From NCBI GenBank assembly GCA_035048495.1, contig CM068553.1, positions 18,539,190 through 18,603,189 on the forward strand: a DNA stretch of 64,000 bases, in the 5' to 3' direction. Positions within the stretch are counted from its first letter, which is position 1. Each line of letters begins with the position of its first letter. The position numbers and the translations under genes were made by a program. The DNA is from Euptelea pleiosperma. Its lineage: Eukaryota; Streptophyta; Magnoliopsida; Ranunculales; Eupteleaceae. The notes under the pieces are model-generated. The model searched no databases and was not told the origin of the DNA. It saw only the letters and a program-made list of their open reading frames with translations. Positions 46,701 through 58,700 of this stretch are shown here, piece by piece.

Positions 46701-49700
46701 AGGAAGACATGCCCGTCATGTGTTTTAAAGCCCTTGAATCAATGATCCAAGTGGGACTGGACGATAGAAGAGACACATGATGAGCAAGTCTAAGGTTACC
46801 TGACTGGGCAAAGGAGGTCGACGATGTGGCAGAAGGACCATCCAGCTGCTGAAGCAATCGTCGAAGGCTTGCAAGCTCTGTGGCTGAGATACCACCAGGA
46901 GGAGCTAAAGTTGGAGAGATCGTCAGAGACTGTCCGGGAGAAGAAACCAAAGTATCAACACTGGCAGTATGAGCACCAGAAGACCCTGGCTGGCTAGGAC
47001 GACCATGTAACTTCCAACATTTGGCACGCATATGCCCTAACTTGCCACAGAAATCGCACTTGGGCCGCTCTTTAGTCAAAGACTTCCCAGAATAAGGTCC
47101 AGTAGGAGCATAGGAAGGTGCTGAGACAGGAGTCTGAAGATATGGACCTCTCTGAGGCTGCTGTGACTGTTGAGGCTGGTATGCAGGAGAAGCAACTAGC
47201 GTTGATCGCTCTGGAAGGTGCTCGCTCAGAAGGGAGATCCGCCTACTTTCTTCGTTCTGAAGATAGGCATACATCTCGCTGAGAGGGAAGATCCATCCTG
47301 TTACTCAAGATCTGAACACGAGGAAGCTCATAAGATGGATTGAGCCCAGCAAAAAAATCAAAAATCCGACATTTCTCCATATACGCTGGTAGGGAGCAAT
47401 CTCTCTTGGGTGAAGAGGCTGATAAGAGTAATAATGATCGAGCTCTTGCCACATGGTGCGAAAAGCGGTATAGTACTGAGAAAGAAACTTCTCCCCCTGC
47501 CGAAAATGGGAGATACTCAATCTTAGATGAGATGCCCGTCCTGCATTCTGCTGCTCTGAGTAGGTTTTCCGGGTAATCTCCCAGATCTCTCGTGTTGTGC
47601 GCATGAATAGGAAACTCTGGCTGATATTCAGCTCCATAGAGTTGAGGAGCCAAGACATGACAGTAAGGTCATCTGTCTCCCACTGTCCATACGAGGAATC
47701 AGTTCTGGGAGGCTCAACTTATCCCCCGTAGTGTGACCAAGTTTCCCACGCCCCCAGTGAACAACCGTGCAACCTGAGCCCAACGTAAGTAGTTCTTACC
47801 ATCTAACTTCACTGAGGTAATCTGTAAACTGGGGTTCTCATAAGCCAAGTGATGCACCATAGGGCCTCTAACACCAGTGGAGGAAACTTTCGTGCTCACA
47901 TCTAACTCTGATGGAGAAGCCAAGGAAGGTGGAGTAACCAAAGAAGGTGGAGGATCTGCCATGAAGAACTACGGCCAAAGAAACTATAGAAGTGCCCATC
48001 TAAAGATCAAAACGAGATCAAGAAAAGACTAAAAACACCACATCAAGGGCAAGAAAAAAATCATAATAGGTCCTAATAGGCATGTAGGACTCAAGGATTC
48101 TCCCAAGAAACCAAACAAAGGAACATAATGGGGAATGGGAATCAATAAACACCCATACAAACCTCGAAAATGGGGTATAAGGAGTCAGATGGATAAGAGA
48201 AGCAATATAAAGATGCAAAACAACTTCCTATAACTAGCAAACAACTGTAGAGGAGGTTTAGGATGGGTTTGGGAGGATTGAAGGCCAAGCCGATGGTCAT
48301 AGAGACCAAATAGGGTACCGACGGTAACTACTTGGGAGAGAAAACATCCCACGCACTTCAATACTCGATGGATCCCCTCGAGTGAGATGTCCACATGTAG
48401 AGGAGATTGGGGGGGACTAGATCAAAGCAACAAACCCCCCAAAAAAGTTCATTTGGGGTTCGAGAATCGAGCTGGTTTACAAATTTTTTGAAGAAAAAAA
48501 ACTCGAAGAATGGCCAAAAAACACCTCAAATGGATCCAAAAATTCCCCAAAAATAACCAAAAAACAGAAAATATTCTCTATCAAATGGCGAAGGTTTCAG
48601 CAAACCTCGATTTTCGTGTCCATAGAGCTGATGACGTCAGCAGACGTCAGGTTGCCTCTGTTTTTATCTCCAAAAATACTCCAACAAGCCTCGACGGTAG
48701 ATAGCTCTGATACCAAATTGAATTGTAGAATTAGGGTTAAGATTAGGTTGATGGAAGAGAGATGAGAGAAGAGAGAAGAGAAAGGATGTTTATTGTGCTT
48801 AGGTCACAATGACTCCATAAATCTTATTTATATATAGAAATTACGCAAATATACCCCTCAAGAGAGATATTTACAGAACTACCCCTGATACATATAAAAT
48901 ACGTATTTCTACGTATATGATAACAATCCTCTGTCCCCACTTCTGTTCATTGTAGTAGTAGAGGCCTTGGGGAGGATGTTGTCGAGAGGTGTTCAGGAAG
49001 GGGAGCTAGCAAGTTTCAAAGTGGCCCCAAATGTTACACCGATCTCCCATTTGCAGTTTGCAAACAATACTATTGTTTTCCTTGGTGCCTCGATATTATA
49101 GTGAATTCTTGAGGGGCCTATTAGTTTGTTTCAAGGCAATTTCGGAACTACGCATTAATATGGGCAAGACAATTTTTGGAGAGGGGGAGGTGGAGAACAA
49201 TGAAGCTTTGGCTAGCATGCTGGGATGCAGAGTGGGTTGCTTACCAATCAAGTACCTTGGGCTCCCTTTAGGGGCCGGTTACAGGTCCAAGGCTATTTGG
49301 GATCTAGTCATTTGAGAGGTTCGAGAGCAAGCTTGCTACTTGGAAAGCGAGGTACCTTTCGAAAGGGGGTAAGTTGGTGCTTCACAAGATTATTTTATCT
49401 AGTCTGCCCATATACTATTTGCCGCTCTTCACCATCCCCAGGAGCATCGTGAAGAGATTGCAGAAGTTTATGAGGGACTTTCTCCGGAGCGAAAAAGATG
49501 AATCTAGCAAATTCCACCTTGTCGAATGGAAGGTGTGTAGCCCCAAGCATGAAGGGGTCTCGGGATCAGGAATATTTTCAAAATGTATGTAGCTCTTTCA
49601 GGCAAGTGGTTGTGGAGATATGGTGAGGAGGAATCCAACTTGTGGAGAAAAGCTATTGAGGGGATGTATAGGATTGAAGAGTTTGGTTTGGTTGGTAGAG

Positions 49701-52700
49701 CAGTGCATACGACATATGGATGTAGTGTTTAGAGAGGTATCATGAAGATTTTGGAGAGCTTTTCTAAAGGTATTTATTTTAAACCAGGAATTGGAAACAA
49801 GGTTAGGTTTTGGGAGGACAAATGGTGCGGCGAGGGACCTCTTTCAAAGGAGTTTCCTAGTCTTTATGCCCTTTCCAATTTGAAGAGGTGTTCGATTCAG
49901 GCATGTTCAAGATGGGAAGATGGGGAAGTGTCGTGGAACGTAGGGATTAGAAGAAGTCTCAACGATTGGGAAATGGATTCAATAGCTAAACTCTTATCTC
50001 GTCTTCTTCAACATTCTGTCTCCGGAGAACCAAGACAAGCGCCAATGGAATTGGACTAAAGATGCAAAATTTACGATTCGGTCGTTCTATCTTGTATTGG
50101 CGAGGCATCATAGCAAAAACTTCCCAGCTAACTTCATTTGGGGAGTTAAAATTCCGTTCAAGATCGCCTTCTTCATGTGGACGATATCCATCGATAAGAT
50201 CCTCACGGTGGATCATTTGATTTCTAGGAGGATGATAATTGTAGATTTTTGCTTGATGTGCAAAAAGAATGGAGAGTCGGTCAATCATCTTCTGTTACAC
50301 TGTGAGTTGGCGAGAGAAGTTTGGTCTCGGTTCTTCGCTAAATTTGGTATAGCTTGGGTTATGGCAAAAACCATCATTGAGTAGGTTTCCAACTAGCAGA
50401 TGTCAGCTTTCTCTTCTAGAGGAAGGGTATTGTCGAAGATGCTCCCCTTTGCAGTGTGTTGGGGTCTATGGAAGGAGAGGCACCATAGAGTTTTCAACGA
50501 CAAGGAAGAAGGGGTGGCTAGCATTGTCCTTCACATAAAAGGATTGACGTTTCTGTGGTCTAAGGTTGTACAATGCAAAGACCTTTTCTATGAGGATTTT
50601 ATCTTCCGATGGGATGTTATTTGTAATGAGGAAGGTGGTTAGGTTGTGATTTCCCATCCCTGTTTTGTAGTTTGGGAGCGTTCCTTAAGGTCATCTCGAC
50701 CTTTTAGGCCGCTTTTGTATTCTTTTTTGGTTTTTCTGTCTCTTCTAATATACGCTTTATTTATCGAAAAAAAAATCATCAATAACAAACTACTTTTGAT
50801 ATGAACCAATTAATGGATACACCAATAATTGCCAGACAATATCAAACATCGCCAAAATCACGACCGGAAGGGGGTGGCAATAAAATCAACATGAATTTGC
50901 ATTCTCCACCACTAATTAAGGACCTTGAAACTATACCCCAAAGTCCAAAACTACTTCAATAAAGAGGGGGGAAAGTAAATTCTGTCTTACATCTCCATAA
51001 ATCCAGATAACGCAAACAGTATCCTTAACAGCCTGAACTTCCAGCACTAACCATATAATTGTTGATCAAAAATAAGACTTCCTTTTTAAGATGTTAAAAT
51101 AAGACTCTCAAGGTACTGATAAAAACAAAAGACTCTTAATGCATCAATGTGCTTTAATACCAAGTTGAGACTTGAGAAGGATAATATTATAGAAGGGAAA
51201 CACAAATATGAAAAAAATAAGGAAAAAAGATAACAACATAGAGAATAGGGTTGTAGGGCCAAAGCCTAAATGATGCGGAAGCATTCTACTACGATCGTCC
51301 GCGCTACACCGAATCAATGCCTAATCAAGTGGATCCTATTTACTATTTATAGTAATTCACGTTTTTTATTATTTATAGTAAATCCCGAAATTACTATTTA
51401 TAGTATTGAGAGCAAACTAGAAGCAAGGATCTCCGCCAGAGTTCCAATCAGCAACTGCCGTCTTAGAAAGTTACTACTACCACCACCGGCTTTTCCACCT
51501 CTTTCTGGCAAGCTATTATAAGGTTTCACAGCAAAAAAAAAACCCTACAGAGGTCTCAAAACAAATCGAGAAGCAAGTAAACAAAGAAATAAAAGTCATT
51601 GAACAAGATGGTGTTTTTCCATCTAAGGAAAATGAAAAAATCGACGAGGACGAAAAAGCCAAAACTGAGGAATTAGCCAGTCCTGAAGCTCCTGTAGTTG
51701 TATCAGACGAAAAGATGGAGGATAATCATATTGATCTGCCTGTTGTTATGGAGAATGAAAATGATGATGATTCCCTTGGTTCAGACGCTCCAGTTGAGGA
51801 TGGCCCAAATAGTATAGAAGATCTCGATCCAAAACTAGATATTTCTGTTGTTTTAGAACCGACAGTTGAAAATAAAGCAGACGGAACAAGCAAGGATTTC
51901 TTATCAAAGAAGGCTACAGTTGAGGACATAGACCATATTTCAGAAAATTTACATCTGTCAAAGATGCAAAAGAAGAAACTGAAGGGAAAGTACTCCAAAT
52001 ATCTCTTCTGCTAGAAAAGCCTATTGCAATATCTCAACTTAAATTCGAGGTCGAATTCTTTTCAACAAGGAGGGTTTGATACGGGAGCATTCTACTACGA
52101 TCGTCCGCGCTACACCGAATCAATGCCTAATCAAGTAGATCCTATTTACTATTTATAGTAATTCATGTTTTTTTACTATTTATAGTAAATCTCGAAATTA
52201 CTATTTATAGTAAATCCCCGAATTTACTATCTATAGTAAATTTTGATTTTACTATTTTTAGTGAACCCCACGAAGATTTGTTTTAATTTAACTAGGATTT
52301 TCAATTGAGATTTTGTTTCCAATTAAGATTTTATTATTGATTGTAATAATTGACTTGTATTAGGAGTTTCTATTTTCAATTAGATTAGAATTAGGAAAGT
52401 TCAAGTAGGGAGTCTATAAAAGGTGATGTACCCTTTGATTTTAAGGATGAAAAATTATGAATGAAGAAATAGAAATCTCTTTCAGAAATCTCTCTTGTGG
52501 TGTGAAGCCATCCTCTCTTGGTGCGAAGCCAAGCTAATTCGGTGCAAAGCCAAAGGTATCTTTCTATCCCTATCTCTTTCTCTATCTCTTCTCTTATTCT
52601 CTTCTCTTCTTTCATCTCTATTTTCTTTTTTTAGTCAATATATTACCTTAAAAAACCCAAATCATACTATAGCACTGTGAATAGTGCTACATGAATAGTG

Positions 52701-55700
52701 TCACGTGAACAGTGCCGTGAATAGTAATCCCCTCTTCATTCCTTCTCAAATCGCGGAACAGTTCTCCCGTCCTGCATCACTAAAGCCCTGCTCTGTTTAT
52801 TTCATTCGTCTGTGTAATTAATTTGCAACAATTGTAACCCTTTAGGAAAGGGTAAAGGTAATTGTAGATGCAAAATTCCTAGCACACAATCAAGTGCCTC
52901 GAGATTCGTGTACCCACAAACAGAAGATGATCTACTCTATTTAGGGCCAAAGCCTAAAGCCCTACTCCGTTTATTTCATTCAACTGTGTAGTTAAATTGC
53001 AACAATTGTAACCCTTTAGGAAAGGGTAAAGGTAATTGTAGATGCAAAATTCTAGGCACACCGTCGAGTGCCTCGGGATTCGCATACCCACAAACAAAAG
53101 ATGATGATCTAAATAAAAATGTACAAAATAGAAAAATATGGAAAGAAAAATAGAAAGACACGAAATTTACGTGGTTCGCTACTGGAATGCGGCAACTACG
53201 TCCATGGACTTGAAGAGCCAATTCAGTAGAATCCTCATTATACAATTTTCTCCTCATAGGTTACATAATTCTCCCTTTTCCAAGCCACAGGTTTTCAATT
53301 TATAAATATTACAACAGAGACCTTCTCAGATATGAAGTCTAAATTAATCAAATTGTTCGTGATAGATTTGACTAAGATAATAGGAGAATTATAGATAGAC
53401 TCTAAGGCATTGATCCAGTGTAGCGCGTCTCCAATATACTCTTCTAATCGGAAGATGGGATCGAGATCCACCTATAAATCAGGTGTGCCTCAAAATTTGT
53501 CACTATAGACACATGAATTTTTGGCACTCACAGTGATATCAACAAAAGTATAAGAAACATATTAAATAATAAAAACAATAATATAGTGTAACTTGCAATA
53601 CGCTCCAATGCATGTAGCAGCAAGTTCAACCATGCCCCGAAAAAAGGTAATCTGAGTATCTATATGACTCTATCTTAAAAGTGAATTTTTCCATGACTAA
53701 GTGAAAACTTTTTAAGAACAAAAGAAAAGAAGACTACAAAATATTTAATGAATAGAGTTCCGTTAAGTATTGCTAAAAGTCGGTTTATTTTAAATTGAGC
53801 ATTGGCCATATAGTGTAGAAAAGAGCATTCAAAAATGGTTGGAAAAAGTACCAGCACGTAGCATGTGATTTAAGTTGCATAAAAGAGGTATTCCAAAGGA
53901 AATGGGCTAAGTAATAGAAAGGGAAGTATAATTAGATTCTAATCCCCTTTATTAAGAAAATCATCATTGACAGGATTTGTTTCTTTCTTCAAATGTGAAA
54001 ATTAGAAAGAGAGCATTGGTCATATAGTGTAGAAAAGAGCATTCAAAAATGGTTGGAAAAAGTACCAGCACGTAGCATGTGAGTTAAGTTGCATAAAAGA
54101 GGTATTCCAAAGAAAATGAGCTAAGTAATAGAAAGGGGAGTATAATTAGATTCTAATCCCCTTATTAAAAAAATCATCATTGACAGGATTTGTTTCTTTC
54201 TTCAAATGTGAAAATTAGAAAGAGATTTCAGTCATGAACAAAGACATGCAAAGGAAAACTTTGACCCGTGATGAAATTCCATATGTTAAATAGCCTAAGC
54301 AACCAACCTGTGACCGGAATCGAGATGCTTCTCTACTAGGTAGTTCTCCAACAATATCTTTCAAGCCTGATACAACACAAAACTATTTCTTTGAGAAAAC
54401 ACCCATAAGAACATTGTTAGTGAGGGAGAAATATTTCTGTACCTCTTGCTTGTCTTTCAATCTTATAAGCTGAACGAATAAGACCTTGAATCTGATTCCC
54501 TGCCTGCCTGCAATGGAAATAGCCAAAGCGTGAATAGAAGAAACAAAGAAAACTCCAGGTAAATAAAGTCACCAATGCAATGCTCTCTATCTACAACAAC
54601 GAACCTAAGTTTCGTTCTTCCTCGTCTCATCTCCTCTTCTGCTTGTAAAGAACTCTTCTGAAAACGGTAATAAGATATTCTTAGTAGTATTGCAAGTGTT
54701 TACAAACTGCAACCAAGAAGTTAATGTAAGAACTGGCATGAGGTCAATATGTTGCAAGACAGCTGAAGGAGCCTTTCAGTTGCACCAGACCCGGAGGGGG
54801 GGGGGGGGATGGGGGGAGAATAAGCGAACTAATCCATAAAAAATCATTTATATCATCAGTCTAGGAAAATGCAACAGTATCTATGGATTACCCCCAACTT
54901 TTCACACTCAGCCTTCACGAGGTTGATAGATTGTTGTAACTCTCTCACTCTGTCATCAGCTTTGGAAAGCAAGGACTGTAACCACAAAAAGATTTTTCAA
55001 GTATTCACTTAAACACTACAATCACCCAATGACCAATAATAAAGAACAAATTAATAGAACTGGACCTGTAAAGGTGCTTGATGTGCTAGTTAAAATAACA
55101 TTAGGTTACACTGATACTTCCTCAGACTCCTAAAATATAAATTCTATGCAGTGGAAAAAATATAGTAAAGCAGCAGCATCACACTTGCATAGTAGTAGTC
55201 ATACAATGATAACCCATTACAATGTCTAGACATTTCATATTTCACCTAAATTATGACATGTCATAAGTTGGGGACTTAGGTGGGTATCATTAAATGAGTA
55301 TTGTTATGTAAGTTTGTCATGTGGGAATAAACTACTCATTTCACCATACCCATCTTACTAATTTGAGTAATTTCTCTACTATTCTGGGTAACCATTGAAC
55401 CCACTTTACCTCATTGCATACACAAAGGAAAGGTCTGCCTATTATCTAAATAAGAAGCAATACAACAACTGATCTTTCAACAAAGCATTCGAGGAATAAT
55501 TGCAGAAAACCAGAATAATCTTCATCTAGCCATGATCTACCGATATGTACATAACAAACAGAGGATCTTCATCTCCCTATTTAGGTGATGATAACTCGAG
55601 TCAGATGTTTCATAATCTGCAGTTCTTAATTCTCAGGCAGTTTATTAGATGTACTCCGATAAATTTCTTATAGGTCTAGTCCAGGGAAAAAATGGACAAA

Positions 55701-58700
55701 TTGACGATAAGCATTCCTAAAATTACGTCAAATTCCACTCAATTTAAAACTTCTGTGGCAAGATCTCTATATCTAGGGTTCAGTAGGAAGAACAACGAAA
55801 ATGAGATTTTGAGGTAGAGTTAAACTAGAATCAGGCCCAACCAGTCTTTCTATCTTTCTAATGATCAATAGCCTTCCCAAGCTTTCATATTTGAAAAACT
55901 GAGACAAATCCGAACGATGAGCTCATAAAGAACTCAGTCAAGTGTTTTATTTTATTTTTCAATTGTTGAGGAGAAAAAAAATGTTGTAAAATTGACCAAA
56001 GTCTCGATCGAGTCAAGTTGACTCACCAGTTTTTTCAAGTACTCATTTGAGTTTTTAGACAACGGATAAAAGGACAATACACTGGGACTGAAGAAATAGA
56101 TCAATGAGTTATTAAAAAGAGATTTATCGATTTTAGTAAGGTAAATTAAATCTGCAAGTAATATCATTTGTCCCTACCTCTTCACTCGTGAAACGGCGTA
56201 TGGTGGTGTTGATTAAGAAGCGCCTCGGCCCTGCAAGTAGGAAACAACCAACAGTCATGAACATTTGCTGAACACATCAAACCATTCAAAACGGATAAAT
56301 TTCTAATGGCTGCAACAACGTAAATTACACAACATTTTAAAAGATTATATGTGAATCCTAGTTTTTAATTGATAAGCATTTTAAATTATAGGCATGTCTT
56401 GATTCTTGGCCTAGAAATTACACGCCTGCAAACCTTTTATATTACTTTCAATAGAACTAGTATATGACAACATAAAGGGATCTTAAACATCATTTTGAAG
56501 AAAAAGAAGAAGCTCTTAGAGACCTAGACATACCATAAAGATTGAACAAGCCAACGGAACAATTTTAAGTGAGAAAACAATGTCAAATAAGCTTATTATG
56601 GCAGCAAACAAGAAATATTAACAAAAAACAACAAGCAACCTCCAAAATTGCAAATAAGGACTGACAACACACCCATACCCACCATCCTTTCTACATATCG
56701 AGGTATTCCATGCATCAAATATAAGTGCAAGAAAAACATGGCTCTTGGATAACATTAAAAAAAATTCCACTCTTTTTTGTGAGGCTCCTTTAGTCATGGA
56801 GGCTCAAGCAACTTCATCACCTGGACTTCTAGAATATCACACAGACCATGGAGATTAGCCGACATACTCGAGTGATATCAGGGATGTTCTTAATGGGCTA
56901 TTGATATATTGTAAATTCATACTCTTAGGGATGCCAACAAGGATGCTGACTCATTGGCCAAAGAAGGTTCTTTCTTAATTAAAGTTTCCCTATTGGGAAA
57001 CAAAAATGGAAAAAAGAAAAACTAGGAATTTTTCCTTCTTTGGTATCAAGCAGGTTACAGGTTAGTGTGTTAGTTGGTAAAAACCAACACCCAAGTACTT
57101 TACCAACTTATCAAACTGGCGTCTTCAAGACGAGCAATTTTTTTTTTTGATAAGTAATAAGATTCATTAAAGACGAGGAAAACCCCACAGAAAGAACAAA
57201 GGAAGCCCTCCAGAAAAGGACCTCACCAATAAGAAATTTTGGAACTGAAACACTTCTTTTCTTTAAAAAAGTGATTTAACATGAAGTGTTACTCATCTCA
57301 ATACTTAAGGATCTTGAACCCAATAGTGTTTGTCGCATAGACCAGTCACCCTTTTTTGGGGAAATAAGACCATTCATTCTAGCGACCAACACCTAATTCT
57401 TTCCGCTACACAAACAGCTCTTTACCTATTAAGATAATTTTTTTTATTCAAAAAGGTGATTTGACATAAAGTGTTACTCGCCAAACAAAACCCAGATCCT
57501 GAATCTAATAATTGATGAGTCGCATAAGACCATTCACATCCTTTATTTTGCATGGCAAGACCATTCATCTTAGTAACCAATAACTACTGTTCTCTCTCCA
57601 CACAAACGGTTCTTTACATACCAAGATACTATTACCATTCATCTTAGTGGCCAACACCTAAAGTTTATTTTACTAGCAGTTCTTTACCTATGAAAATACA
57701 TTGTTCTTCTTCAGAAAGGAAATTTGACCTTTAGGGCTTTGCTTGGTAGCACTACAAATGTTTGCGCGCAAACGTTTGCGGCATTTGCATGTTCATGGTG
57801 GCGCAACATCCAACATATATTTGCATTAGACCCAATCATTTTTTTGCCAAAAAGGTCATCTAATGTTTGCAGCCAAAAAGTGGCTGCAAACAGCTGCAAA
57901 CAATAGGCAAATGACTCTCTCATCCCGCTTGGTCTCCCCCCAACGGCCCTCCCTTCCCCTCCCCAATCATACGAATATTTTCCCAACAAATGTTTGTCAT
58001 TGCAAACATTTGATTATCAAATATTTGCCTACAAACATTTGCCTGCAAACTGCAGACAGTATGCCAAGCGTTACTCGTCCAACAAAACCCAAATCCTGAT
58101 TCCAATAATTTTCGAGTCCCTAAGACATTCGCCTTAGTGACCAACAACTGATGTTTCCTCCACACGTAAATGGATCTTTAACTACTAACCTCTCACTGAG
58201 ACAACAACAGATAATTATTATCGAAAAACAAAAACAGAAAAATCATATAAACGTACTTTTCAATACCAGAAACCCCAGACCAACTGCCACCCCACAAGTA
58301 ACCGTTGGATGAGAAGCCGCAACAACGATACCCTCTGCAACAAAAAAAATGGAAAAATAAATAAATAACAAATGCCCGACATTGACTCGGAATTGAGAAA
58401 ATCCCCATGTTACACAAATTGTTCAGCACTTCATCTACCTTATAATGCAAGAAAACAGACCTTTTATCTTCCCAAAGAAAAAATCCTCGTAGGCACCATA
58501 TTCGGAGTTGATATATTGCAGAGATTCCTAAAATAGAGGGAATTAATCGATTTCAATCTTCGACACCAATAAAAATTTATAATGTTAATCAATTGGAGTT
58601 TGGAGAGATTACTAGGGTTTGATGGAAATGAGCAGACGAAGTAGAACGGATTTCAGAAAGCCGAGATCCAACGGTTTCAGTGGCGGAATCGAAGGTCTCT

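Larger units (their letters stand above)
43331..48925 (-). mobile_element. Ty1/Copia retrotransposon, structurally complete but decayed
   Basis: Order on the minus strand: 5' LTR 48719-48925, PBS at 48705-48716 (complement of TGGTATCAGAGC), gag, protease, integrase, reverse transcriptase, RNase H, polypurine tract, 3' LTR 43331-43545. Total 5.6 kb. Inserted into the LINE reverse transcriptase: host sequence ATTCT on the left and ATCCT on the right flank it (with three extra bases on the left), so the target duplication is imperfect. It lies in intron 8 of RHIP1, in the same orientation as that gene. Confidence 0.9.
40104..50775 (+). mobile_element. L1-type LINE, interrupted by a Copia element
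   Basis: Left piece 40104-43330, right piece 48926-50775; between them is the Copia element 43331-48925. ORF1 region (40104-41400) has Lys/Glu/Val-rich frames without a recognised zinc knuckle, so its start is uncertain and possibly truncated. ORF2 starts at 41408. The 3' UTR has AGGTCATCTCGACCT and ends in an A run at 50767-50775. I did not find a target duplication. It lies in RHIP1 intron 8, opposite in orientation to the gene. Confidence 0.75.
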
